From positions 1 to 46,659 of the forward strand of contig CAISKG010000609.1 in assembly GCA_903885855.1 (NCBI GenBank): 46,659 bases of DNA, given 5' to 3'. Below the pieces are notes generated by a model. It did no database searches. It saw nothing but the letters and a program-made list of their open reading frames with translations, and was not told the DNA's origin. Below are positions 16,457-23,653 of this stretch, piece after piece. Source of the DNA: an uncultured Planctomycetaceae bacterium (lineage in GTDB: Bacteria > Planctomycetota > Planctomycetia > Pirellulales > UBA1268). The position numbers were made by a program, and so were the translations under genes. Within the stretch, counting starts at the first letter, position 1. Every line of letters starts with the position of its first letter.

Positions 16457-16790
16457 TTCCGATTCCGCAGCGACGCCCGCGGCCGTTTTTCGGTCGCTGG
16501 AGGGCGTCGTCATCATTCCCCTGTGCTCCGGTTCCGGTGATCCCCGATCGCCGCAGCGATCGTGGGTGGCAGGGGAGTGGCCATCGTTTCCGTCGCTCCT
16601 CCGCGCCGTCATCGGCCGCGGGTGTGTGCGAGAGGGGGCATGCGGGAGTCGTGTTCGCGCCGCTTCGGTGTGCTCCACACGGTGTCGGTTCGCTCCCGTC
16701 CGGGAGTGACGGCCGGTGCGGGGGCGACGGGTCGGGGCGGGTTGAGCGGGTTCGGTACGGTCGGCGCAGGCCCTGGGCGAGGAGAGAGCC
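16457..16790 (+). promoter_or_regulatory. Long structured 5' leader of rpsJ (candidate autoregulatory element)
   Basis: This non-coding leader follows the S10 promoter. It contains two mutually exclusive stems: CAGCGAC (16468-16474) with GTCGCTG (16493-16499), or CGACGCCC (16471-16478) with GGGCGTCG (16502-16509). A T5 run sits at 16486-16490. Further perfect hairpins are CGATCGC/GCGATCG (16545-16562, CGCA loop), GTGTG/CACAC (16668-16680) and CTCCC/GGGAG (16693-16706). No plausible ORF with a start signal was found. Ribosomal operons are commonly autoregulated by such leaders, for example L4 on the enterobacterial S10 leader. The ligand here is unknown. Confidence 0.55.
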
Positions 16791-17117
16791 GTGGCAGGTT
16801 CGGCACAGGAAATCATCCGCATCCGCATGGAGGCGTACGACCACAGCGTGCTCGATCAGAGTGCCGCTGAGATCGTCGACACCGCCAAGCGCACCAACTC
16901 CGAGGTCCACGGCCCCATTCCGCTCCCCACGCGGATCGAGCGCTACACGGTGCTCTCCAGCCCGCACATCGACAAGAAGGCGCGGCAGCAGTACGAGATC
17001 CGCACGCACAAGCGCGTCATCGACATCGTCCAGGCGACCGCCAAGACCATCGAGGCCCTCAACAAACTGAGCCTCCCGGCTGGCGTCGACATCAAGATCA
17101 AGGCTTCTTCGAGGTGA
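16791..17117 (+). CDS. rpsJ: 30S ribosomal protein S10
   Basis: The 108-aa protein shows the S10 signatures IRIRMEAYDHSVLDQSA, GPIPLPTRIERYTVL and YEIRTHKRVIDI, with typical length. S10 sits in the 30S head, and in some bacteria acts as NusE in antitermination. The start is GTG 16791, preceded by GGCGAGGAGAGAG 3-15 nt upstream, a strong ribosome-binding site. It is first in the cluster; tuf, fusA, rpsG and rpsL do not precede it. A 239-nt spacer separates it from rplC. Confidence 0.97.
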   Translation: MAGSAQEIIRIRMEAYDHSVLDQSAAEIVDTAKRTNSEVHGPIPLPTRIERYTVLSSPHIDKKARQQYEIRTHKRVIDIVQATAKTIEALNKLSLPAGVDIKIKASSR

Positions 17118-17307
17118 GCCGCTGAAGGCTCATCGAGATCGGTTTCCCCTCATCAGGAGCGTCCGGCACGGCATGCTTGGAAGGCGTCGCGGGTAAGGCC
17201 CGCCCCGGGTGATCGTCCCCTCCGGCCCAGTGCGGTCGGGTGTGGCGGTCGGGGGGGGTGCTCCCGCAGCCAACGGCTTCGAGCGTGATCGGGAAATGTC
17301 CTTCAAT

Positions 17308-17328
17308 CCGCCGTCTTCACGACGGCGG
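17308..17328 (+). promoter_or_regulatory. Hairpin in rpsJ-rplC spacer
   Basis: CCGCCGTC (17308-17315) and GACGGCGG (17321-17328) form a perfect 8-bp stem with a 5-nt loop, 28 nt before the rplC ATG. It lies in an unusually long 239-nt spacer for this gene pair. It has no following T-run, so a translational or processing role is more likely than termination. Confidence 0.4.
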
Positions 17329-17356
17329 TGCGGGGGGTGTTTCGACGGCGGAGAAC

Positions 17357-18133
17357 ATGGCTGCACGACATTCCGGTGCGGAGCGTCCTGCCCGCAAGGG
17401 GCTCTTGGGACGCAAGGTGGGCATGACCCAGGTGTTCGACGCCGACGGCACGGTGGTGCCGGTGACGGTCATCGAGGCCGGGCCGTGCAAGGTTCTCGCC
17501 CTCCGCACGCCCGAGCGCGACGGGTATGCCGCCGTGCAGGTCGGGTTCCTCGACAAGCCCCGGCGTCTGGCCAGCCGGGCGGTGCGCGGTCAGGTGGCGG
17601 TGCTCGAGAGCAAGCGCGGCAAGCGCCGTGCGGCCGCCGGCGTGGCGGCCGTGCCCAAGGCCGACAGCGAGCCGCAGCGGTACATCCGCGAGTTCCGCGG
17701 CACCTCCGAGGGGATCGAGGTGGGGCACAGCCTCACCGTCGAGCTCTTCGAGGGGGTGGAGCGCGTCGACGTCTGCGGCACCACCAAGGGGCGTGGCACC
17801 GCCGGCGTGATGAAGCGCCACGGCTTCAAGGGGCAGCGTGCCACGCACGGCGTGAAGAAGGTGCACCGCCACCAGGGCGGCACGAGCATGAACACCTCGC
17901 CGGCCCGCGTCTTCAAGGGGAAGCGCATGGCCGGCCGCTATGGCAACGAGCGTTCCACGATGCGGAATCTCCGTCTGGTGCGCGTCGACAAGGAGCACAA
18001 CCTGCTCCTCGTCCGCGGTGCGGTGCCCGGCCCCAACGGCACCCTGGTGGAGGTCCGGCAGACGAACCTCATCAAGAAGGTCGCCGGCCCCGGCGCTCCG
18101 ACCTCGAAGAAGAAGAAGGCAGGTGGCAAGTGA
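17357..18133 (+). CDS. rplC: 50S ribosomal protein L3
   Basis: The 258-aa protein has the L3 signatures GLLGRKVGMTQVFD near the N-terminus, HGFKGQRATHG and HQGGTSMNTSPARVFKGKR leading to the loop that reaches the peptidyl transferase centre. It is longer than the ~209-aa enterobacterial protein because of extra segments in the mid region and a Lys-rich tail (SKKKKAGGK). The start ATG 17357 has GGCGGAGA just upstream. Its stop overlaps the GTG start of rplD (GTGA at 18130-18133), so synthesis of L3 and L4 is coupled. Confidence 0.97.
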   Translation: MAARHSGAERPARKGLLGRKVGMTQVFDADGTVVPVTVIEAGPCKVLALRTPERDGYAAVQVGFLDKPRRLASRAVRGQVAVLESKRGKRRAAAGVAAVPKADSEPQRYIREFRGTSEGIEVGHSLTVELFEGVERVDVCGTTKGRGTAGVMKRHGFKGQRATHGVKKVHRHQGGTSMNTSPARVFKGKRMAGRYGNERSTMRNLRLVRVDKEHNLLLVRGAVPGPNGTLVEVRQTNLIKKVAGPGAPTSKKKKAGGK

Positions 18134-18873
18134 ATCTGGCCGTCTACGACCTGAGCGGCAAGCAGGTCGGGTCGTACGAGATCGACCCGGCGGAGCTGGC
18201 GCCCTCGGTCAACAAGCAGCTCCTCCACGACGCCGTCGTGATGTACCAGGCGAACCTCCGCCAGGGCACGCAGCGCACCAAGTCGCGCGGCGAGGTCGCT
18301 GGTTCGACGAAGAAGCTCTACCGCCAGAAGGGCACCGGCAACGCGCGGGCCGGCGGTCGGCGCAGCGGCACGCGGCGCGGCGGTGGCCACATCTTCGCCA
18401 AGCGGCCCCGTGACTTCGGTTTCCGCATGCCCCGCAAGGCCCTCCAGACGGCGACCCGCATGGCGCTGGCGTCGCGGATCGCCGACGACGAGGTGCGGCT
18501 GGTCGACTCGCTCGCGTTGAACGCCCCGAAGACGGCGACCGTCGCCAAGTTTCTCGGGGCCCTCGGGCTCGGCGACCACACCGTGCTCGTCGCCCCGGAG
18601 AAGCACGACGACTCCCTCTGGAAGTCGGCGCGGAACATCGACGGCGTCTCGGTGGCTCCGGTGGGCGATCTCAACGCGTGGACGATCCTGCGTCCGCGCC
18701 GGATCGTGATGACCACCGCCGCGATCGACGCCTTCCGGGCCTCCGCCGCCGCCAAGGCCGCCCCCAAGGTCGCCAAGGGTGCCGCCGGTGGCCGCCCCCG
18801 CGCCAAGGCGAAGCCGTCGGCGACGGCGACGGCCGCGCGTCCGTCCCCCCGCAAGACCAAGCGAGGAGAGTGA
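18130..18873 (+). CDS. rplD: 50S ribosomal protein L4
   Basis: The 247-aa protein starts at GTG 18130 (MNLAVYDLSGKQVGSYE). It contains the L4 loop TKKLYRQKGTGNARAGGRRSG and GGHIFAKRPRDF that lines the exit tunnel. The globular core ends near residue 205 and is followed by a ~40-residue Ala/Lys/Pro/Arg-rich tail absent from E. coli L4. In enterobacteria L4 represses its own operon through the S10 leader, which makes the structured rpsJ leader here noteworthy. It is coupled to rplC by a 4-nt overlap; rplW follows after 3 nt. Confidence 0.97.
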   Translation: MNLAVYDLSGKQVGSYEIDPAELAPSVNKQLLHDAVVMYQANLRQGTQRTKSRGEVAGSTKKLYRQKGTGNARAGGRRSGTRRGGGHIFAKRPRDFGFRMPRKALQTATRMALASRIADDEVRLVDSLALNAPKTATVAKFLGALGLGDHTVLVAPEKHDDSLWKSARNIDGVSVAPVGDLNAWTILRPRRIVMTTAAIDAFRASAAAKAAPKVAKGAAGGRPRAKAKPSATATAARPSPRKTKRGE

Positions 18874-18876
18874 TCC

Positions 18877-19197
18877 ATGGCCGTCCCCGTTCCCCCGCCC
18901 CCGGCGCTCAATCCGCGGCTGTCCCCGCATCAGGTGATCGTGCGCCCGCTCGTCACGGAGAAGGGGATGCACCGCGCCCGGCGCAACGGCGCGTATTCCT
19001 TCGAGGTCGTCACCGACGCCACCAAGGCCGACATCCGCCGCGCCGTGGAGGAGTTGTTCCACGTCGAGGTGGCCAAGGTCGCGGTGCAGAACCGCATGGG
19101 CAAGGCCCGGCGCAGCCGTATGCGGCGCACCAGTGCCAAGGCCTGGAAGAAGGCGATCGTCACCCTCAAGCCCGATTTCAAGATCGAGTTGTTCTAG
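18877..19197 (+). CDS. rplW: 50S ribosomal protein L23
   Basis: The 106-aa protein has the L23 core VIVRPLVTEKGMHRARR, YSFEVVTDATKADIRRAVEE, and the tail KAWKKAIVTLKPDFKIELF. L23 sits at the tunnel exit and docks trigger factor and SRP. A proline-rich N-terminal extension (MAVPVPPPPALNPRLSPHQ) precedes the usual start of the fold. GCGAGGAGAG overlaps the rplD 3' end and provides the ribosome-binding site for the ATG at 18877. Confidence 0.97.
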   Translation: MAVPVPPPPALNPRLSPHQVIVRPLVTEKGMHRARRNGAYSFEVVTDATKADIRRAVEELFHVEVAKVAVQNRMGKARRSRMRRTSAKAWKKAIVTLKPDFKIELF

Positions 19198-19237
19198 GCC
19201 GCACCCCCGGCCCCCACACCGCAGGCCCAGCGACACC

Positions 19238-20095
19238 ATGGGAATCCGCAGCTACAACCCGACCAGCCCCGGCCGCCGTGGCGCGACGGTCTCCGATTTC
19301 AAGGAGCTCACCGCCGGCGCCGAGGCCCCGAAGCACCTCCGCCAGCGGAAGCACAAGAAGGGCGGGCGCAACAACCAGGGCAAGATCACCGCGCGGCACC
19401 GTGGCGGCGGCCACATGCAGCACTACCGGCTGATCGACTTCCGTCGCAACAAGGACGGCATCCCCGGCAAGGTCGATTCGATCCAGTACGACCCCAACCG
19501 CACCTGCCGCGTGGCCCTCGTGGTCTACGCGGACGGCGAGAAGCGCTTCATCCTCGCCCCCGACGGGCTGGTGGTGGGGGCGGCGGTGCACAGCGGGGCC
19601 GACGCGCCCCCCGAGGTCGGCAACTGCCTGCCCCTGTCGGCCATTCCGCTGGGGATGCAGGTCCACAACGTCGAGCTCCAGATCGGCCGCGGTGGTCGGA
19701 TGTGCCGCTCGGCGGGGTCGGCCGCGGTGCTGCTGGCCCGCGAGGAGCAGTGGGCGCAGCTGTCGTTGCCCAGCGGCGAGATCCGGCGCGTGCCGGCGGC
19801 CTGCCGGGCCACCATCGGCGCCATCGGTAACTCCGAGCACATGAACGTGCGGCTGGGCAAGGCCGGCCGCAAGCGGTGGATGGGCATCCGTCCCCACGTC
19901 CGCGGCACGGCGATGAATCCCATCGACCACCCGCACGGCGGTGGCGAAGGCCGCACCAAGGGTGGGCGCCACCCGGTCAGCCCCACCGGCAAGAGCGCGA
20001 AGGGTGGCGGCACCCGCAAGCCGCGGAAGCCCTCCGGGGCTTCGATCGTGCGGCGGCGGAAGAGCCGTCGCTACGGTCAGTTGAAACTGCGCTGA
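19238..20095 (+). CDS. rplB: 50S ribosomal protein L2
   Basis: The 285-aa protein has the classic L2 motifs KHKKGGRNNQGKITARHRGGG, RNKDGIPGKVDSIQYDPNR, and the C-terminal AMNPIDHPHGGGEGRTKGG whose histidine is essential near the peptidyl transferase centre. It ends in the usual basic RRRKSRRYGQLKLR. The length is slightly above the usual ~275. The start is ATG 19238; no Shine-Dalgarno is obvious (CCCAGCGACACC upstream). Confidence 0.97.
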   Translation: MGIRSYNPTSPGRRGATVSDFKELTAGAEAPKHLRQRKHKKGGRNNQGKITARHRGGGHMQHYRLIDFRRNKDGIPGKVDSIQYDPNRTCRVALVVYADGEKRFILAPDGLVVGAAVHSGADAPPEVGNCLPLSAIPLGMQVHNVELQIGRGGRMCRSAGSAAVLLAREEQWAQLSLPSGEIRRVPAACRATIGAIGNSEHMNVRLGKAGRKRWMGIRPHVRGTAMNPIDHPHGGGEGRTKGGRHPVSPTGKSAKGGGTRKPRKPSGASIVRRRKSRRYGQLKLR

Positions 20096-20190
20096 CGCGC
20101 GGCGGGGCCGCATCCGGCTCGACGCACCGACGGCATCACACGACACGACGGCACGACACACCAATCACGGTCAACGCAAACAGGGCAGGG

Positions 20191-20206
20191 GAGAGGGCGA
20201 CCTCTC
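20191..20206 (+). promoter_or_regulatory. GNRA-capped hairpin at rpsS translation start
   Basis: GAGAGG (20191-20196), the tetraloop GCGA (20197-20200) and CCTCTC (20201-20206) make a perfect 6-bp hairpin ending 8 nt before the rpsS ATG. Its 5' arm includes the purine-rich segment that would otherwise serve as ribosome-binding site. The preceding spacer (20096-20190) is A/C-rich with repeated CACGACA and looks unstructured. Confidence 0.5.
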
Positions 20207-20214
20207 GGTGAACC

Positions 20215-20493
20215 ATGGGACGCAGTTCGAAGAAGGGGCCGTACGTCGACCCCCGCCTCTACGAGAAGGTCGAGGCGCAACTCGGCGGCAGCAAGCGCGA
20301 CCCGATCAAGACCTGGTCGCGGGCGTGCACGATCGTGCCCGAATTCATCGGGCTGACGTTCATGGTCCACAACGGCAAGCAGCACGTGAAGGTGTTCGTC
20401 ACCGAGGACATGGTGGGGCACAAGCTCGGCGAATTCGCCCCGACCCGGACGTTCCGTGGCCACGGCGGCAAGGTCAAGGAGGCGGCGAAGTGA
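20215..20493 (+). CDS. rpsS: 30S ribosomal protein S19
   Basis: The 92-aa protein begins MGRSSKKGPYVDPRLYEKV and contains the S19 signatures TWSRACTIVPEFIGLTFMVHNGK and HKLGEFAPTRTFRGHGG. S19 pairs with S13 in the 30S head and contacts the A-site finger bridge. The start is ATG 20215, just after a hairpin that may sequester the ribosome-binding region. rplV follows after 59 nt. Confidence 0.97.
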   Translation: MGRSSKKGPYVDPRLYEKVEAQLGGSKRDPIKTWSRACTIVPEFIGLTFMVHNGKQHVKVFVTEDMVGHKLGEFAPTRTFRGHGGKVKEAAK

Positions 20494-20552
20494 TCGTCGC
20501 CCCCGGCGGCCGGTCGCGGTCGCGGTGGGGCGGCTGAATCGAGGGATCCATC

Positions 20553-20891
20553 ATGGCGTACACGGCAATCCACAAGTTCGCGAGGATCAGTCCGCGGAAG
20601 GTGCGGGCTCTGGCCGACCTCGTCCGCGGCAAGTTCGCCGACGAGGCGCTCGACATCCTGCGCTTCCAGCCGCACCGCGGCGCGCGGATGCTCGAGAAGG
20701 TGATCAAGAGTGCGCTGGGCAACGCCGAGCACCAGCAGGCTCCCGGCGTGGACGACCTGGTGGTCGTCGACGCCCGCGTCGACGGCGGGCCGATGTTCAA
20801 GCGCATCCGCCCCCGGGCGCGGGGCATGGCCTTCGGCATCAAGCGGCGGATGTCGCACATCCGCGTGGCCCTCGACAATCCCGGCGACTGA
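20553..20891 (+). CDS. rplV: 50S ribosomal protein L22
   Basis: The 112-aa protein has the typical L22 N-terminus (AIHKFARISPRKVRALADLV), LGNAEHQ and the tunnel-lining hairpin FKRIRPRARGMAFGIKRRMSHI. L22 spans the exit tunnel and is a site of macrolide resistance changes. The length is normal with no extension. GAGGGATC lies 5-12 nt upstream of the ATG. Confidence 0.97.
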   Translation: MAYTAIHKFARISPRKVRALADLVRGKFADEALDILRFQPHRGARMLEKVIKSALGNAEHQQAPGVDDLVVVDARVDGGPMFKRIRPRARGMAFGIKRRMSHIRVALDNPGD

Positions 20892-20954
20892 CGCCCCGAT
20901 CCACATCCCCCCGCAACCACCCGATCCGAATCATCCCGTCAGGAACGAGTTCCC

Positions 20955-21650
20955 ATGGGTCAGAAGGTCAATCCCGTCGGCTTCCGCACCGGCATCACCG
21001 AGCCGTGGAAGAGCCGTTGGTATGCGACGAAGAAGGACTTCCGCGATCTCCTCATGGAGGATTTCAAGGTCCGCAAGTTCATCAAGTCGAAGTACCGCGC
21101 CGCGGCGATCCCGAAGGTCGAGATCGAGCGCACGCGCGACGAGGTGAAGGTGATCCTCCACTCGGCGCGACCGGGCGTGCTCATCGGCCGCAAGGGGCAG
21201 GAGGTCGACCGGCTGCAGGACGAGCTGCAGGAGTTGCTCGGCCGCCGCGTGAACCTCAAGGTCGAGGAGGTGGGGCGGCCGGAGATCCAGGCGCAGCTCA
21301 TCGCCGAGGACATCTGCGATCAGCTCTCGAAGCGGGCCGCCTTCCGGCGCACCATGAAGCGCGCCATGGACACCACCATGGACTCGGGTGCCAAGGGGGT
21401 GAAGATCCAGTTGGCGGGCCGTCTCGGCGGCGCCGAAATGTCGCGGTGCGAGAAGGCGATCGCGGGCGCGATGCCGCTGTCGACGCTCCGCGCGAAGATC
21501 GACTACGGCTTCTGCGAGGCCCCGACCGCGCAGGGCAACATCGGGGTTCAGGTGTGGGTCAACCAAGGTACGTACGAGGAGAGCGGCGATGGCGCTGATG
21601 CCCAAGAGGGTCAAGCACCGAAAAAGCCAAAGAGGTCGTATAAGAGGTGA
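20955..21650 (+). CDS. rpsC: 30S ribosomal protein S3
   Basis: The 231-aa protein begins MGQKVNPVGFRTGITEPWKS, has the KH-domain loop GRKGQEVD, and the C-terminal S3 domain with GAKGVKIQLAGRLGGAEMSR and IDYGFCEAPTAQGNIGVQVW. S3 sits at the mRNA entry channel and contributes helicase activity. The last 20 codons form a charged Lys/Arg tail (APKKPKRSYKR) that is read from the same DNA as the first 20 codons of rplP in another frame: a 62-nt overlap (21589-21650), unusually long for this gene pair. Confidence 0.96.
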   Translation: MGQKVNPVGFRTGITEPWKSRWYATKKDFRDLLMEDFKVRKFIKSKYRAAAIPKVEIERTRDEVKVILHSARPGVLIGRKGQEVDRLQDELQELLGRRVNLKVEEVGRPEIQAQLIAEDICDQLSKRAAFRRTMKRAMDTTMDSGAKGVKIQLAGRLGGAEMSRCEKAIAGAMPLSTLRAKIDYGFCEAPTAQGNIGVQVWVNQGTYEESGDGADAQEGQAPKKPKRSYKR

Positions 21651-22004
21651 CGCCACCCGCGGCAATCGCGTCGTCTTCGGCGACTTCGGCCTCCAATCGG
21701 AGCAGGCCGGGTGGCTGCCGGCGGCACGATCGAAGCGGGGCGCATCGCGGCCAGCCAGTACCTCCGCAACGAGGGCCGGCTGTACGTGCGCGTCTTCCCT
21801 CACAAGTCGGTCACCTCGATCCCCCTCGAGACCCGCATGGGCAAGGGGAAGGGCGAGCCGGAGTATTGGGCCGCGGTCATCAAGCCGGGCACGATCCTCT
21901 ACGAGATCGGCGGCGTGTCGGAGGAGGCGGCCCGGGTGTGCCTGGCGCGGTTGGCCCACAAGATGCCGATCCGCGTCCGGTTCGTGAAGCGGCGGGCGAT
22001 GTGA
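21589..22004 (+). CDS. rplP: 50S ribosomal protein L16 (apparent 1-nt deletion, frame broken)
   Basis: The N-terminal part MALMPKRVKHRKSQRGRIRG ... FGLQSEQAGWLPA is read in one frame from ATG 21589 (GAGGAG 7 nt upstream). From about 21724 the homologous sequence continues in another frame (TIEAGRIAASQYLRNEGRLY, then TRMGKGKGEPEYWAAV) to TGA 22002-22004. The 416-nt span is one base short of 139 codons. With one base restored between 21718 and 21727 it gives a normal 138-aa L16. L16 organises the A-site tRNA elbow region and is essentially indispensable, so a sequence error in this short C/G-rich stretch is the simplest explanation. The start lies inside rpsC. Confidence 0.93.
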
Positions 22005-22074
22005 GGCGGGGGGCGACGGCCTCGGGCGATCGAACGGTTTCCGGAATGGACGGCCCCGACCAAGGGCAGCAGCG

Positions 22075-22449
22075 ATGACCAAGATCAAAGAACTCCGCGA
22101 CATGAGCGACGAGCAGGTGCGTCTGGTCTGGAAGGACGCGGCCGAAGTCCTCTTCAAGCTGCGCCTCCAGGCCCAGACCGAGAAGCTGGCGTCGCCGACC
22201 GACCTGCGGAAGCACCGTCGCACGATCGCCCGCTGCCAGACGCTGCTCGGCCAGCGCGGCAGCGTGGTGGCGCCGGCGGCCGGCCCGGACGGCGCCCCGG
22301 CCGAGGTCAAGGCGCAGCACGATGCGGTCGTCCACGGGAAGCACGCCAAGAAGAAGCGGCTGGCCGGGCGGGCGAAGGTGAAGGCTCCCGGGAAGGGGGC
22401 GATCGCCTCCCGGCGGCGGTTCCAGAAGCGCACCCAGAGCGGCAAGTGA
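22075..22449 (+). CDS. rpmC: 50S ribosomal protein L29, with long C-terminal extension
   Basis: Residues 1-62 form the two-helix L29 fold (IKELRDMSDEQVRLVWKDAA, LFKLRLQAQTEKLASPTDL, KHRRTIARCQTLL). Bacterial L29 usually stops near residue 65. Here a further ~60 residues follow: a flexible Ala/Pro/Gly linker and a very basic tail (HAKKKRLAGRAKVK, SRRRFQKRTQSGK), 124 aa in total. L29 lies beside L23 at the tunnel exit, so the tail may contact 23S rRNA or nascent-chain factors (inference). The spacing and start (ATG 22075) are unambiguous. Confidence 0.92.
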   Translation: MTKIKELRDMSDEQVRLVWKDAAEVLFKLRLQAQTEKLASPTDLRKHRRTIARCQTLLGQRGSVVAPAAGPDGAPAEVKAQHDAVVHGKHAKKKRLAGRAKVKAPGKGAIASRRRFQKRTQSGK

Positions 22450-22520
22450 CCCAGGCCCGGGCGTCCCGGGGCGGGTCTGACACACACGGCACACACGAGC
22501 AGTCCTGACAGGAAACAGTC

Positions 22521-22883
22521 ATGCCAAGGCGAGTGGAGAAGGGCACGGTGACGAGCGCCGCGTCGAAGAAGACGCGGCGGGTGGAGATTCCGCGCGTCGT
22601 GCGGCATCCGAAGTACGGCCGGATCCTCCACCGCCGCACCGTCTGCCACGTGCACGACGAGGACGAGACCTCGGCTCCGGGCGACATCGTCGAGATCATC
22701 GAGTGCCGGCCGCGGAGCCGGCTGAAGCGGTGGGAACTCGTCCGCGTGGTCGCCAAGAGCACGGCCGTCGATCTGGCCCAGCTCCGCAGCGGCGCCCGCG
22801 CGACGCAGCTCAGGGAATCGGCCGCCAAGGCCGAGGAGGCCTCGGCCACCGGCCGTGAGGCAGGGGAAGGGGGCGCGACATGA
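22521..22883 (+). CDS. rpsQ: 30S ribosomal protein S17, with C-terminal tail
   Basis: The S17 OB fold is recognisable in residues ~5-85: GTVTSAASKKTRRVEIPRV, HPKYGRILHRRTVCHVHDE, GDIVEIIECRPRSRLKRWEL. S17 binds 16S rRNA early in 30S assembly. Residues 86-120 are an Ala/Glu/Arg-rich tail not found in the ~85-aa enterobacterial protein. The start ATG 22521 has AGGAAAC upstream. The TGA overlaps the rplN ATG (ATGA at 22880-22883). Confidence 0.94.
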   Translation: MPRRVEKGTVTSAASKKTRRVEIPRVVRHPKYGRILHRRTVCHVHDEDETSAPGDIVEIIECRPRSRLKRWELVRVVAKSTAVDLAQLRSGARATQLRESAAKAEEASATGREAGEGGAT

Positions 22884-23248
22884 TCCAGATGCAGACCCGG
22901 CTCGTCGTGGCCGACAACACCGGCGCCAAGGAGGTGATGTGCTTCAAGGTGCTCGGCGGGAGCAAGAAGCGCACCGCGGGCATCGGCGACATCATCGTGT
23001 GCAGCGTGAAGAGCGTGATCCCGGGCAGCGACGTGAAGAAGAAGGCGGTCGTGAAGGCCGTCATCGTGCGTTGCAAGAAGCCGACGCGCCGCGACGACGG
23101 CAGCTACGTCCGCTTCGACTCCAACGCCTGCGTGATCATCGACAACGAGAAGAATCCCAAGGGCACGCGCATCTTCGGGGCCGTGGCCCGTGAACTGCGC
23201 GACCGCAACTTCATGAAGATCGTCAGTCTGGCGAGCGAGGTGGTGTGA
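22880..23248 (+). CDS. rplN: 50S ribosomal protein L14
   Basis: The 122-aa protein, a standard L14 length, starts MIQMQTRLVVADNTGAKEV and contains RRDDGSYVRFDSNACVIID and the C-terminal GTRIFGAVARELRD. L14 forms the intersubunit bridge and is the docking site of RsfS, whose gene is also in this window. It is coupled at both ends: a 4-nt overlap with rpsQ and overlap with the rplX start. Confidence 0.97.
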   Translation: MIQMQTRLVVADNTGAKEVMCFKVLGGSKKRTAGIGDIIVCSVKSVIPGSDVKKKAVVKAVIVRCKKPTRRDDGSYVRFDSNACVIIDNEKNPKGTRIFGAVARELRDRNFMKIVSLASEVV

Positions 23249-23580
23249 TGTTGATCCGTTCCGGCGACATGGTCGAGGTCAAGACCGGCAACGCCAAGGG
23301 CACGCGCGCCAAGGTGCTGTCGGTGCGCCGCGCCGACGGCAAGCTGGTGGTCGAGGGGGTGAATCGCGTCTACCGGCACATGCGCCGCAGCCAGAAGAAT
23401 CCCCAGGGGGGACGGCTCAGCAAGGAGATGCCGATCGACGCGTCGAACGTCCTCGTCGTGTGCAGCGCCTGCGGCAAGGCGGCCCGGCTGGGGGTGAAGC
23501 TCCTCGCCGACGGCGGGCGGGTGCGGATGTGCAAGAAGTGCGGCGCCGACCTCGGGGTGCTCCGCGCGGCGAAGAAGTGA
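23245..23580 (+). CDS. rplX: 50S ribosomal protein L24, zinc-ribbon type
   Basis: The KOW domain (MVEVKTGNAKGTRAKVLSVR, then VEGVNRVYRHMRRSQKNPQGG) and the DASNVLVVCSACGKAARLGV region identify L24. Two CxxC pairs (CSAC and CKKC) make a likely zinc ribbon in the C-terminal part, where many bacteria have lost the cysteines. L24 initiates 50S assembly and sits near the tunnel exit. The start is either GTG 23245 (GTGA overlap with rplN) or the adjacent ATG 23248, giving 111 or 110 aa. Confidence 0.96.
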   Translation: MMLIRSGDMVEVKTGNAKGTRAKVLSVRRADGKLVVEGVNRVYRHMRRSQKNPQGGRLSKEMPIDASNVLVVCSACGKAARLGVKLLADGGRVRMCKKCGADLGVLRAAKK

Positions 23581-23653
23581 CCCGCGCCGCGGCCGGCGGC
23601 GACGGGCGGGACATTCGGTGGGTATCCGACAGGCATTCGGAAGGACGGTTGCG

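Noticed and set aside
16451..16790. Protein-coding gene in the rpsJ leader (short open frames on both strands)
   Set aside because: The frames are Arg/Gly/Ser-rich, have no good start signals and overlap the hairpins; nothing resembles a protein family.
21715..21730. Programmed ribosomal frameshift in rplP
   Set aside because: There is no slippery heptamer or downstream pseudoknot that I can see, and L16 is not known to be recoded. A missing base is a simpler explanation.
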